A stretch of DNA of 64,000 nucleotides from positions 124,001-188,000 of the forward strand of contig NZ_JAHKRS010000001.1 in the NCBI RefSeq assembly GCF_018863235.1, in the 5' to 3' direction. Origin of the DNA: Pseudomaricurvus albidus. GTDB lineage: Bacteria > Pseudomonadota > Gammaproteobacteria > Pseudomonadales > Cellvibrionaceae. Positions 1 through 7,585 of the stretch are shown here, one piece after another. Each line of letters begins with the position of its first letter. The stretch's first letter is position 1. The position numbers were made by a program, and so were the translations under genes. The notes beneath the pieces were generated by a model. It worked only from the letters and a program-made list of their open reading frames with translations, was not told where the DNA came from and searched no databases.

Positions 1-318
1 GTGACCCACTACTCGTCACAGCCGTCAAAAACGCACAAATCCGTCAAGGTGCACGCCTCCAACATCAAGGGCGATCCTGAATCCACGTCCAGTGCCAGCA
101 GCCGTCAGAATGAAAACCAGGCACAAGGCAGCAGCGCTGATGCTGAGGTTTACAAGAAAGACCCTGAACGCTGTGCCGCAGCACAGAGAAACAAACAGAC
201 ACTCGAAGAAAACGCCCGCATCCGCATCAAGGAAGGTGACGAGTACCGTTACCTGAGCCAGGAAGAAATCAAAAAACAAATGGACATGGCCATGCAGGCC
301 ATTGCCGACGACTGCTGA
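1..318 (+). CDS. C-terminal part of a DUF4124-like protein (5' end cut by window)
   Basis: The frame is open from the first base and ends with TGA at 316-318, so this is probably the tail of a gene that begins outside the window; the GTG at base 1 need not be a start. The visible 105 residues are a Ser/Gln/Lys-rich linker, then a charged helical tail with the pattern ERCAAAQRNKQTLEENARI and EYRYLSQEEIKKQ and a final Cys. From memory this resembles the C-terminal half of exported DUF4124 proteins, where a Cys pairs with the last Cys. Function is unknown. The gene is convergent with the exonuclease gene at 331-1032. Confidence 0.5.
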   Translation: MTHYSSQPSKTHKSVKVHASNIKGDPESTSSASSRQNENQAQGSSADAEVYKKDPERCAAAQRNKQTLEENARIRIKEGDEYRYLSQEEIKKQMDMAMQAIADDC

Positions 319-330
319 TCCGGGACTACC

Positions 331-1032
331 TCAGATCAGCGCCTTGAGCCTTACGTTTTTCCCCTTGTAGCTGACTTGCGCCAGCAATAGCTCCGCCGTC
401 GCCAGAGCATCGGTCAGGGCATTATGCGCTCTGGCCGGAGGCAGATTGTAGCGTGCACAGCAGCTGGCCAGCCGCAACATGTTGTTCACCACCGGCTGAT
501 GACGCCGCGCCAGACTGCGACGCTCCACTTGCAGAGTATCCACCACCGGCATTAACAGGGGCGCACCGCAGAGGCGACGACTGATGCGGTTCAGAAACGC
601 CAAATCCAGCGGTGCGTGATGAAACACCAGCACCCGACCACTGGCGGCCGTCAGGAAGTGGCTCATCAATTCTTGCTCTTCGATACCTTCCGACAACTCA
701 CAATCACGCAAAGAATGGATGGTGGCACTGTGTCCGACACCATTGCGCGGTTTCACCAGCCAGTGCTCAGCGGTAGACAAGATAATCCTGCCACCGCGCA
801 CCACCACCCAGCCGGCGCTCAGCAATTCACCGTCGCCGGCATCCAGAGAGGAGGTTTCCGTATCCACCACCAGAAACTCCACATCCCGCCAGCAGTCGCC
901 GGTCCGAAACTGCATTTGTTGCCAACAGCGCTGCAACTCCGTAAACGCCGCCTGCCTGTCAGCGGACTGGCCGCGCAGCCGTAACGCGTAGAGCTGACGT
1001 TGAAGTCGAAGACACGGGAAACTCCAGCTCAT
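331..1032 (-). CDS. DEDDh 3'-5' exonuclease, DNA polymerase III epsilon-like
   Basis: Predicted exonuclease of the DnaQ/epsilon superfamily, 233 residues. Motif ExoI is DTET at about residues 57-60. A conserved FHHAPLDLAFL segment forms ExoII, and HNALTDALATAELLL near the C terminus supplies the His and Asp of ExoIII. The product is shorter than a true DnaQ and has a roughly 50-residue N-terminal extension. I chose the ATG at 1032 because it follows the stop of the upstream gene by one base; a longer frame to 1080 would overlap that gene by 47 bases. It is last in a three-gene minus-strand operon behind the cNMP/CBS/DUF294 protein. From memory, the same pair sits beside the acetate symporter in Vibrio and Pseudomonas genomes. 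Substrate unknown. Confidence 0.85.
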   Translation of the reverse strand: MSWSFPCLRLQRQLYALRLRGQSADRQAAFTELQRCWQQMQFRTGDCWRDVEFLVVDTETSSLDAGDGELLSAGWVVVRGGRIILSTAEHWLVKPRNGVGHSATIHSLRDCELSEGIEEQELMSHFLTAASGRVLVFHHAPLDLAFLNRISRRLCGAPLLMPVVDTLQVERRSLARRHQPVVNNMLRLASCCARYNLPPARAHNALTDALATAELLLAQVSYKGKNVRLKALI

Positions 1033-1033
1033 C

Positions 1034-2902
1034 TTACAACCCCGGACGGTATCGGAGTTTGACTGCCTGCTGGGCATCAACGACGATACCGAAAGCGTCT
1101 CGCAACTGCTTTCTCACCAGCTTGGGCAATTCATCGGGGTTGAGATAATTACTGGGCTTGCGTCCGGTCAGCAAATGCTGAACCTGACCTTCAACCCGGG
1201 TCTGCATGATGACCTCCAGCGCGTCCTGCAGATTGCGGCTGTCATTAATACTCAAGGCCTTGAGCTTCGCCAACGCGGCGAGCCGGTCGTGGGTGTTCAC
1301 TGCGGTGACGCCATTGGCCAGTGCATGAATACGGACAATATCAACAATGGGAATCACTGCCCGCTTTTTCAGATTGAGTTCATCGCGGTGCTCACCATTA
1401 TGCTCCACCACAAAGCGTCGGAAGATGCCTAAAGGGGGTGGCGTATCGAGGACATTCTCTGCCAGCGCCGCCAGGAAAATGGTATTGCTGCCGGCCTGTT
1501 TCAACATATGCTGTTGCAGCTTCTGACACAGAGAGGCGTCACCATACACAGCCCGTAAATCAAAAAAGATACTCACACGCATCACCGCATCGGCGGTGGG
1601 TGTACGGGTCCAGCGGTCAACAGTGGCTTTCCAGCCACCCAGACTCTGGCGCCACTCATCGGTGGTCGCCATCACCTTGCCGGGACAGTAAACATAACCG
1701 CAGGTATTCAATCCGTCACTGACACGGTGAGCCAGAGTTTCAAACCATTTAGCATCCTGCTCCGATACGGCGTCATCGATTAACAGTCCATTATCCTGAT
1801 CGGCACCGAGCAACTGCTCACCGCGCCCCTGAGAACCAAAACCCAACCAGCAATAGGGAACCGGCGGCTCACCCAATTCATCTTCGGCCAGTTCAATCAA
1901 ACGCACGGTCACCGCATCACTGATCGCGGTCAACACATGGCCGACCTGTGAGGATTTGATGCCCGACTTGACCCATTGCACCAGGAGGTTGGGCATTTGG
2001 GACACGATGTCTTTCAACTCTGCCACGGAGTTTTGACGGCCAATGTGCTGCACCAGATACACAGGGTCATCCTGTCGTGCCAGCATCAGATCGGAAGCGG
2101 TGATAATGCCCTTGACCATGCCCTGATCCAGCACAGGAATGTGGTGGTAACCTTTTTGCGTCATGAACAGGGTGGCATCGAACAGGGTGGCATCAGCCTC
2201 AATCACTTCCGGCTCTCGGGTCATGATCTGCTCGACAGGAAGCGTCAAATCCAACCCTTCGGCGACCGCGCGGGAGCGAAGATCCCGGTCGGTCACAATA
2301 CCCTGCAACTGATCACCGGCCATCACCATCACCGATGACACCCGACCTTCGGTCATGATCCGGGCGGTGGCCTGAATGGAATCCTCGGGAGAAACCGTGA
2401 GCAGGGTTTTCGTCATCAGATCCCTGACACGGCGCATCATTTCGTTCGGACTGGGTTCGTGACGGGCGGCACGACGCACCCGGCGACTGCGCTGACTGCG
2501 AAAGAAACGATCGAAGTCACGGTGCTGCTGGCGGATTTTTTGATATTCCTCTTCCGGCAACAGATACAACAGAGAGTCTTCAATCAGCGTGGCACTGATA
2601 TCCGGCTCCTCCTGACTGAGTCCCAGCAAGTTAAAGCTGACGCCCTCACCAAAACGATCCATCAGCCGACCGTTGTCGGCTCGCAACTCAGCCGCACCAC
2701 TGCGCATGATCCGCAAACCACCGCCATCGTCGTGAGGCTGGAACACATGGCCCTGACGGTGGTAACCAATTTCCATCAGCGCCGCCACGCGATCGAGCTC
2801 CGCCGGGCTCAGCTGATCGAAGGGAATGCACTCCCCCAGAAATTCACGAATGCTTCGCAGTTCAGGATTCAATTCCGGTGCAGGAATCGGAGATTCAGTC
2901 AT
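1034..2902 (-). CDS. cNMP-binding / CBS-pair / DUF294 nucleotidyltransferase-like signalling protein
   Basis: A 622-residue cytosolic protein with four parts in order: a cyclic-nucleotide-binding-like beta-roll (about residues 30-140), a pair of CBS domains (about 160-285), a DUF294 nucleotidyltransferase-like domain with the motif GSQGRGEQLLGADQDNGLL, and a DUF294 C-terminal helical domain. The family is usually called putative signal-transduction protein; its reaction is not known, though the fold suggests nucleotidyl transfer controlled by adenylate binding to the CBS pair. I chose the ATG at 2902 because GAGGAAAAGG lies just upstream; the alternative GTG at 2941 would add 13 residues. It is the middle gene of an operon with the exonuclease and the membrane-anchored unknown. 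Its place beside the acetate symporter suggests a role in the same metabolic switch, which is inference. Confidence 0.85.
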   Translation of the reverse strand: MTESPIPAPELNPELRSIREFLGECIPFDQLSPAELDRVAALMEIGYHRQGHVFQPHDDGGGLRIMRSGAAELRADNGRLMDRFGEGVSFNLLGLSQEEPDISATLIEDSLLYLLPEEEYQKIRQQHRDFDRFFRSQRSRRVRRAARHEPSPNEMMRRVRDLMTKTLLTVSPEDSIQATARIMTEGRVSSVMVMAGDQLQGIVTDRDLRSRAVAEGLDLTLPVEQIMTREPEVIEADATLFDATLFMTQKGYHHIPVLDQGMVKGIITASDLMLARQDDPVYLVQHIGRQNSVAELKDIVSQMPNLLVQWVKSGIKSSQVGHVLTAISDAVTVRLIELAEDELGEPPVPYCWLGFGSQGRGEQLLGADQDNGLLIDDAVSEQDAKWFETLAHRVSDGLNTCGYVYCPGKVMATTDEWRQSLGGWKATVDRWTRTPTADAVMRVSIFFDLRAVYGDASLCQKLQQHMLKQAGSNTIFLAALAENVLDTPPPLGIFRRFVVEHNGEHRDELNLKKRAVIPIVDIVRIHALANGVTAVNTHDRLAALAKLKALSINDSRNLQDALEVIMQTRVEGQVQHLLTGRKPSNYLNPDELPKLVRKQLRDAFGIVVDAQQAVKLRYRPGL

Positions 2903-2950
2903 AAACCTTTTCCTCGCAACGCCAGACAGACTGTTATTCACAATGGCGAT

Positions 2951-3463
2951 CTACTCCTGACGAAAGTCCTCGCCGAAGGTCGTTTTGTACAACGTGAACT
3001 TCATGGCGGCATCGCCGTAATAAAGTGTTTGATTGGACGAAACCACGACCCGCAGACGATCAGATTCCGGATCCGGCCTGGGCAGTTCCAGTGACCAGCG
3101 CAGCCCGTCGCTGCCTTCCGGCGCCATTTCCAGCGGTTGCTCTGCATCACTATTCACGTCACCGGGTTCTACCAGAGCCACCAGCGCACCTTCCAGCGGA
3201 GCAACGGACTTGAGCATTAATAACATGCGATCAGCGTCACGCCACTCGGTGGTCAGGGTCACCTCGAAGTCTCCATTTTTTAAACCACACTGTCCGCTGC
3301 TGTAACGACAGTTGGGTTTTTCTACCAGGGCGTAACGGTCACCCGGCTTGGCCGCATGGGGTTTTTCACTGACGATAGCGTCGACGGCAAAGTAACTGAT
3401 CAATGCCAGAATCGGCGCCACCAACATGGCAATAACGACGTGTTTGTTTTTGAGTATTCCCAT
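2951..3463 (-). CDS. membrane-anchored protein of unknown function beside the acetate symporter
   Basis: I do not recognise a named family. The 170-residue product has a short basic N terminus, then one transmembrane or uncleaved signal segment (about residues 9-27). A soluble domain follows with a short Cys-containing stretch (NCRYSSGQCGL) and a beta-rich, acidic C-terminal half that should lie outside the cytoplasm. The two Cys residues could form a disulfide. It is the first gene of the minus-strand operon with the cNMP/CBS/DUF294 and exonuclease genes, and the ActP terminator sits just upstream. Gene order suggests it belongs with the acetate module. It may be an accessory of the symporter or a sensor; nothing in the sequence decides. 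Confidence 0.7.
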   Translation of the reverse strand: MGILKNKHVVIAMLVAPILALISYFAVDAIVSEKPHAAKPGDRYALVEKPNCRYSSGQCGLKNGDFEVTLTTEWRDADRMLLMLKSVAPLEGALVALVEPGDVNSDAEQPLEMAPEGSDGLRWSLELPRPDPESDRLRVVVSSNQTLYYGDAAMKFTLYKTTFGEDFRQE

Positions 3464-3610
3464 GAAAAAATTCCAAGTGTTTTGTCTTTTTATACTAATG
3501 TTTTGTTTTTATAAATTCTTGCCATTGCCTCAGCGTCTGATGACAACCACGACACCAGGGACATAAGGTTCATCTTCCTTCATTTGACAACCAACCGCTA
3601 GCAGGAAGCC

Positions 3611-3634
3611 AAAAAAAGGCCCCGTAACGGGGCC
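3611..3634 (-). terminator. Rho-independent terminator of the DUF4212-actP operon
   Basis: On the minus strand, a 7-base-pair GC stem (CGGGGCC pairing with GGCCCCG, three-base loop) is followed by seven T residues. It lies 60-80 bases after the actP stop and before the next minus-strand gene, so it separates the transporter operon from the CBS/exonuclease operon. Confidence 0.88.
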
Positions 3635-3691
3635 GAATGGGTCTTATGAAGATTGTGTTTTTCTGTTGTTAAGCATGCTTTGAGCGCTTAC

Positions 3692-5422
3692 TCAATGATC
3701 ATGCGCATCCACAACACCGGTAGGTACACGAATATGTTCCACCAGTTCCTGCACTTCCTGTGGTGGTGCCTGAGTGACACGGGATACCGCGTAGGCAACC
3801 GCAAAGTTCACCAGAGCACCCACCGCACCAAACGCGTTAGGTTCAATACCCAGGAACCAGTTTTCACTCATGCCGCCAAGGAAAGCCGTATCCGCCACAA
3901 ACATGATGCCTTTGTGCTGGAACACGTACAGCAGTGTTACGGTAATACCGGCGATCATGCCCGCAATCGCACCTTCCTTATTGATGGTCTTGCTAAAGAT
4001 ACCCATCATCAGCGCCGGGAAGATCGATGAAGCCGCCAAACCAAAGGCCAGTGCCACCGTTCCCGCCGCAAAGTCAGGCGGGTTGTAACCGAGATAACCT
4101 GCACCGGCGATCGCCAGCGCCATGGCTATCCGACTGGCCATCAACTCCTGCTTCTCGTTGATCTGCGGCATAAACACGCCTTTTAACAAGTCGTGGGAAA
4201 TGGCCGAGGATATCGCCAGCAACAAACCCGCTGCGGTCGACAAGGCTGCCGCCAGACCACCCGCTGCGACCAGGGCAATCACCCAGTTAGGCAGACGTGC
4301 AATTTCTGGATTTGCCAACACCATGATGTCGTTATCCACTTTCACCATTTCATTGACTTCCGGATTGGCGCTGTACTGAACCCGACCATCGTCGTTCTTG
4401 TCTTCAAACTGCAGCAGACCGGTTTTTTCCCAGTTTTTAAACCACTGAGGACGCTTCTCGTACTCCATGTACTCACCGGACGCAGGTTCGATGGTGTTCA
4501 TCAGGTTCAGACGAGCCATACCCGCTACAGCAGGAGCCGTGGTGTAGAGAATGGCGATAAACACCAGAGCCCAACCAGCGGAAGAACGCGCATCCTTTAC
4601 CTTAGGCACAGTAAAGAAACGAATGATCACGTGTGGCAGACCGGCAGTACCAATCATCAGCGACAGGGTATAGGCAAACATGTTGACCGTGCTGAGCCGC
4701 ACCTGTGTCGTGTATTCGGCGAAGCCCAATTCCGTCACCACCTGATCCAGCCGATCGAGCAGATACACATCCGTCCCCGACAAGGTACTCCCCAGCCCCA
4801 ATTGTGGCAGCGGGTTACCGGTGAGATTCAGCGAGATGAAAATGGCCGGAATGGTGTAAGCCAGAATCAGCACACAGTACTGAGCAATCTGCGTGTAGGT
4901 AATGCCTTTCATACCGCCGAGTACGGCGTAGAAAAACACGATACACATACCGATCAACAGACCCAGCTCATAACTCACTTCCAGGAAGCGGGAAAAAGCC
5001 ACACCAATACCTTTCATCTGGCCAATAACGTAAGTCACCGAACAGATAATCAGACAGATCACCGCCACGATTCTCGCCGTGCGGGAATAGAAACGATCGC
5101 CGATGAATTCGGGCACGGTGAACTTGCCGTACTTGCGCAGATAAGGGGCCAGCAACATCGCCAGAACCACAAAGCCACCGGTCCAGCCCATCAGAAAGAC
5201 CGAGCCGCCGTAGCCCATAAAGGCGATCATGCCTGCCATGGAGATAAAGGAAGCCGCTGACATCCAGTCCGCCGCCGTCGCCATGCCGTTCGCTACGGGG
5301 TGAATACCGCCGCCAGCCACATAGAACTCTTTGGTTGATCCCGCTCGCGCCCAGACGGCGATGCCCATATAGAGGGCAAACGTCAGACCGACTACGATAT
5401 AGGTTAATGTTCTTAAATCCAT
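3692..5422 (-). CDS. actP: sodium:solute symporter, acetate permease ActP type (VC_2705-like)
   Basis: A 576-residue inner-membrane carrier of the SSSF family, predicted to take up acetate or short organic acids with Na+. About 13 hydrophobic segments are visible, with the family's GGGIHPVANGMATAADWMSA segment early in the protein. The C-terminal half contains AALSTAAGLLLAISSAISHD, typical of SSSF carriers. It has an extra hydrophilic insert (about residues 310-370) containing an EF-hand-like loop, DKNDDGR, at about 341-347. The DUF4212 gene ends 11 bases upstream, and this pair defines the VC_2705 transporter type. An inverted-repeat operator ahead of DUF4212 and the nearby crbS/crbR genes suggest CrbR control. 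Substrate is inferred from family and context. Confidence 0.9.
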   Translation of the reverse strand: MDLRTLTYIVVGLTFALYMGIAVWARAGSTKEFYVAGGGIHPVANGMATAADWMSAASFISMAGMIAFMGYGGSVFLMGWTGGFVVLAMLLAPYLRKYGKFTVPEFIGDRFYSRTARIVAVICLIICSVTYVIGQMKGIGVAFSRFLEVSYELGLLIGMCIVFFYAVLGGMKGITYTQIAQYCVLILAYTIPAIFISLNLTGNPLPQLGLGSTLSGTDVYLLDRLDQVVTELGFAEYTTQVRLSTVNMFAYTLSLMIGTAGLPHVIIRFFTVPKVKDARSSAGWALVFIAILYTTAPAVAGMARLNLMNTIEPASGEYMEYEKRPQWFKNWEKTGLLQFEDKNDDGRVQYSANPEVNEMVKVDNDIMVLANPEIARLPNWVIALVAAGGLAAALSTAAGLLLAISSAISHDLLKGVFMPQINEKQELMASRIAMALAIAGAGYLGYNPPDFAAGTVALAFGLAASSIFPALMMGIFSKTINKEGAIAGMIAGITVTLLYVFQHKGIMFVADTAFLGGMSENWFLGIEPNAFGAVGALVNFAVAYAVSRVTQAPPQEVQELVEHIRVPTGVVDAHDH

Positions 5423-5433
5423 GATGCCTGCTC

Positions 5434-5700
5434 CTATTCGTCGTGGACGCCGTATTTACGATCCAACTGTCCCATCTTGCGGGCGTAGTAAAAGATCAGA
5501 ATCACAAAGGTGTAAATCGCCCCCTGCTGCGCAAACCAGAAGCCCAGCTTGTAGCCACCAATTTGAATTTGATTGAGCACATCGAATAGGAGGATGCCGC
5601 AGCCAAAGGACACCACAAACCACACGATCATCAGCTTCCACATCAAGCCGACATTTTCTTTCCAATACGCTTTTGCATCTTCTTCAGATTTGAAAGCCAT
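5434..5700 (-). CDS. DUF4212 small subunit of the sodium:solute symporter
   Basis: An 88-residue protein with two transmembrane segments (about residues 22-42 and 54-75) and a polar N terminus containing AKAYWKENVGLM. It matches the DUF4212 / putative symporter small-subunit family, which is nearly always encoded directly before a VC_2705-type carrier, as here. GGAGAG stands nine bases before the ATG. It is probably a membrane partner needed for carrier assembly or activity, but the biochemical role is not established. It leads the operon with actP, and the operon promoter region carries a CrbR-type inverted repeat at 5787-5800. Confidence 0.88.
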   Translation of the reverse strand: MAFKSEEDAKAYWKENVGLMWKLMIVWFVVSFGCGILLFDVLNQIQIGGYKLGFWFAQQGAIYTFVILIFYYARKMGQLDRKYGVHDE

Positions 5701-5772
5701 GATTGTCTCTCCAGTTATTCGTTATTTTCGTCTTGTCGTTTGAAACAGTGATACTGTTTTACTCTGACCGGC

Positions 5773-5800
5773 CCAATGGAACCATTGGACCTTGGTCTAG
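5773..5800. promoter_or_regulatory. two overlapping dyads upstream of DUF4212-actP, including a CrbR-type site
   Basis: Two inverted repeats overlap: CCAATGG-AA-CCATTGG (5773-5788) and TGGACCTTGGTCTA (5787-5800). The second matches, with one mismatch, the perfect repeat TTAGACC-AA-GGTCTAA found at 7250-7265. Both lie about 70-130 bases before the DUF4212 start on its template side, where an activator would bind. No T-run follows on the minus strand, so this is not a porin terminator. That CrbR is the binding protein is inference from neighbourhood. Confidence 0.6.
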
Positions 5801-5820
5801 CCCGACAAAGAACACCCGTC

Positions 5821-7086
5821 TTACAACGCATACTTCCAGGACATTTGCACGTAATCGGAGTCCGCATCACTGCCCTCTGTTACGCCATCGGCCTTGTATT
5901 TGTCATCCACCGAGAAGTTACCCACTTCCAAACCGACTGACAGATCCGGCGTCAACTGATGGATCAAGTTAACCCCCCAGTGACTGCGATCGATGTCAAT
6001 CACATCGCTTTCCGATGCGCCATAGAAAAAGCTGCTGCGCCAGGTATCGCTCCAGATTTGACGGTAGGACATCATGTAGGCGACGGTTTCTTCGACCTCG
6101 ATATCACCCGTATCCGGATCAATCACCAGATCGGGAATCATGCCGCCGCCAATGTAGCGGCCGGATTCACCCGCATTGACCTGGAAGCGCAAATCGTTGC
6201 GACCGAAATTGAATTTACCGCCGATATTGGCGGCCAGGGCGGTCTCATCGACGCCGCCGGAATCCAGACGACGCGCCAGGGCACCAACCTGAACTTCACC
6301 CCAGTCACCGGCAAAGCGATAGGTGGCCACCAGATCCGGGTATTTTTCGTCGGGGTCGATACCGGTACCGCCACCACCGGCCGCATTGGTGCCAATGGTA
6401 CCATTGCCCCATGTTTCAGGGTTTTCCAGTGCGATATTGAAACCACCGGCACTGAAGCGGATTTGCGGTTGACGCACAAACACTTCACCCATCATGGGGC
6501 CCGCAAAATCCAGGCTGTCGGGGAAAGCCGCCAATGGCGTGAAAGTCGTCCAGTACTGACCAACCAGCCAGTTTTTGTATTTAACGAAGGCATGTCGCAG
6601 ACGGGGATTGGTGGAGTTGGTGGCAATTTCGTTGCCGTCACCACCGTAGAAATCCATTTCGATAAACGCGCTCACGTCGCCGCGGGCGTACTTCATGTTA
6701 AAGCGGGTTTCCTTGACGTTGAAACCGGTGTGCTCGGTATCCACTTCACCAGGATCATTACCACGCCAGTAATCCTGATAAGCCAGATCGCCATTCACAT
6801 GACGGTAATCTGCTTTGAGATACCCACCGAACGTCAGACTGCCGCCTTTGTTCACTTTCACCAGCGGTTCAACCACCTGATCCACAGGCTCACGCTTTAC
6901 GGCAATGGTGGTGATGGTGTCCTGTTGACGTGCCATTTGCGCTTTCAGAGTCCGGAGCTCCTGCTCCAGCATTTCCATCCGCCGCATCATGTCATCATCG
7001 GAAGCCGAAAAGGCCGAGGTCGCGGACATCAGCAAACAAGCGCTGACGGCGCAGGTGATGGGGTGTTTCTTAAACTTATTATTCAT
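5821..7086 (-). CDS. DcaP-like outer-membrane porin
   Basis: A 421-residue outer-membrane protein. A signal peptide of about 27 residues (basic start, hydrophobic core, cleavage after AFSA) is followed by a short coiled-coil segment (MMRRMEMLEQELRTLKAQMARQ), as in DcaP family porins. A long series of alternating amphipathic strands then ends in an aromatic-rich C terminus (VQMSWKYAL). DcaP proteins form trimeric channels for small carboxylates, so a role in bringing acetate or other acids across the outer membrane fits the neighbouring symporter. Its promoter region carries two or three TTAGACC-type half-sites (7173-7208), suggesting co-regulation with DUF4212-actP by CrbR. Substrate is inferred. 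Confidence 0.85.
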   Translation of the reverse strand: MNNKFKKHPITCAVSACLLMSATSAFSASDDDMMRRMEMLEQELRTLKAQMARQQDTITTIAVKREPVDQVVEPLVKVNKGGSLTFGGYLKADYRHVNGDLAYQDYWRGNDPGEVDTEHTGFNVKETRFNMKYARGDVSAFIEMDFYGGDGNEIATNSTNPRLRHAFVKYKNWLVGQYWTTFTPLAAFPDSLDFAGPMMGEVFVRQPQIRFSAGGFNIALENPETWGNGTIGTNAAGGGGTGIDPDEKYPDLVATYRFAGDWGEVQVGALARRLDSGGVDETALAANIGGKFNFGRNDLRFQVNAGESGRYIGGGMIPDLVIDPDTGDIEVEETVAYMMSYRQIWSDTWRSSFFYGASESDVIDIDRSHWGVNLIHQLTPDLSVGLEVGNFSVDDKYKADGVTEGSDADSDYVQMSWKYAL

Positions 7087-7172
7087 GAATGCCCTCTCCT
7101 GATTTATTGGTGTCTGTTTTTGGAGTAACAGGTTTCAGCAGAGAGTATTTGTCCTTATATAAAGGAGCGGTA

Positions 7173-7208
7173 TTAACCTTTGGTCTAACTATCGACTAAA
7201 GTCTAACC
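7173..7208. promoter_or_regulatory. CrbR-type operator pair in the porin promoter
   Basis: Two imperfect dyads stand side by side: TTAACCTTTGGTCTAA (7173-7188) and GACT-AA-AGTC followed by TAA (7194-7206). Read on the minus strand, the first ends about 11 bases before a TATATA element (about 7155-7161) that could be the porin -10 box, a position usual for an activator that overlaps -35. The sequence agrees with the sites at 5787-5800 and 7250-7265. Confidence 0.6.
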
Positions 7209-7249
7209 AAATTACCCACAGAAGTGGCTGAGAGAGGGATCGGATGCCC

Positions 7250-7265
7250 TTAGACCAAGGTCTAA
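7250..7265. promoter_or_regulatory. perfect 16-bp CrbR-type inverted repeat
   Basis: TTAGACC-AA-GGTCTAA is a perfect repeat with seven-base arms, the best copy of a motif seen four times in the 5.7-7.3 kb region. It ends right before a TTGCTG element (7266-7271) on the plus strand that could be the -35 box of the short transcript proposed at 7290-7400. It could also serve the divergent porin gene or crbR itself. Confidence 0.65.
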
Positions 7266-7289
7266 TTGCTGCACATATCCGAAATTGAT

Positions 7290-7400
7290 AAAAATGCATC
7301 ATGACAGAGTATTTTGATCTGTGGCTGTTCTGCAGATTTCACCCTCGTTTCTCAGTCATTTCCCGGCACAGTCTCATCCCAAGGGACTGTGCTTTTTTTT
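7290..7400 (+). ncRNA. candidate small RNA or crbR leader ending at an orphan terminator
   Basis: A strong plus-strand terminator at 7366-7400 has no protein gene before it on its strand. Upstream lie the perfect CrbR-type repeat (7250-7265), a possible -35 TTGCTG (7266-7271) and an AT-rich -10-like TAAAAA (7289-7294). A transcript of about 100 bases could start near 7300; it contains a small stem (ATCTG / CAGAT) and the terminator hairpin. Short frames across it have no ribosome site and look non-coding. It could be a free small RNA or an attenuated leader of crbR, which starts 186 bases later. Evidence is purely positional. Confidence 0.35.
7366..7400 (+). terminator. strong terminator upstream of crbR
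   Basis: Stem GCACAGTC (7366-7373) pairs with GACTGTGC (7385-7392), with an 11-base loop, followed by eight T residues. Reading direction is plus. It stands between the divergent porin gene and crbR. Confidence 0.85.
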
Positions 7401-7585
7401 GCCTTTACCCCGCTCTCCATTGGAGCAGGACAGACTGCGCGCTCAGCGCTATACTGCATAGGCAATTGCGACAGCCGCAGGCTTGTCGCTGGATAACGGT
7501 CACTGAATATCGATCACTGAATAACAACAGTTAACAATAATTAAAACATTATAAGCATAATCATAGATTGGGAAGGTAAAGCTCC

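Noticed and set aside
4193-5260. 355-codon open frame opposite actP
   Set aside because: Antisense to a full-length SSSF carrier; His/Gln-rich pseudo-protein typical of reverse reading of membrane genes.
5773-5788. Inverted repeat CCAATGG/CCATTGG as a porin terminator
   Set aside because: No T-run follows on the minus strand, and it overlaps a CrbR-type site in a promoter region.
5959-7128. 389-codon open frame opposite the DcaP-like porin
   Set aside because: Antisense shadow of a well supported porin gene; no domain or start signal.
7301-7534. Short open frames across the crbR upstream region
   Set aside because: They cross a strong terminator, lack ribosome sites and show no family; more likely non-coding.
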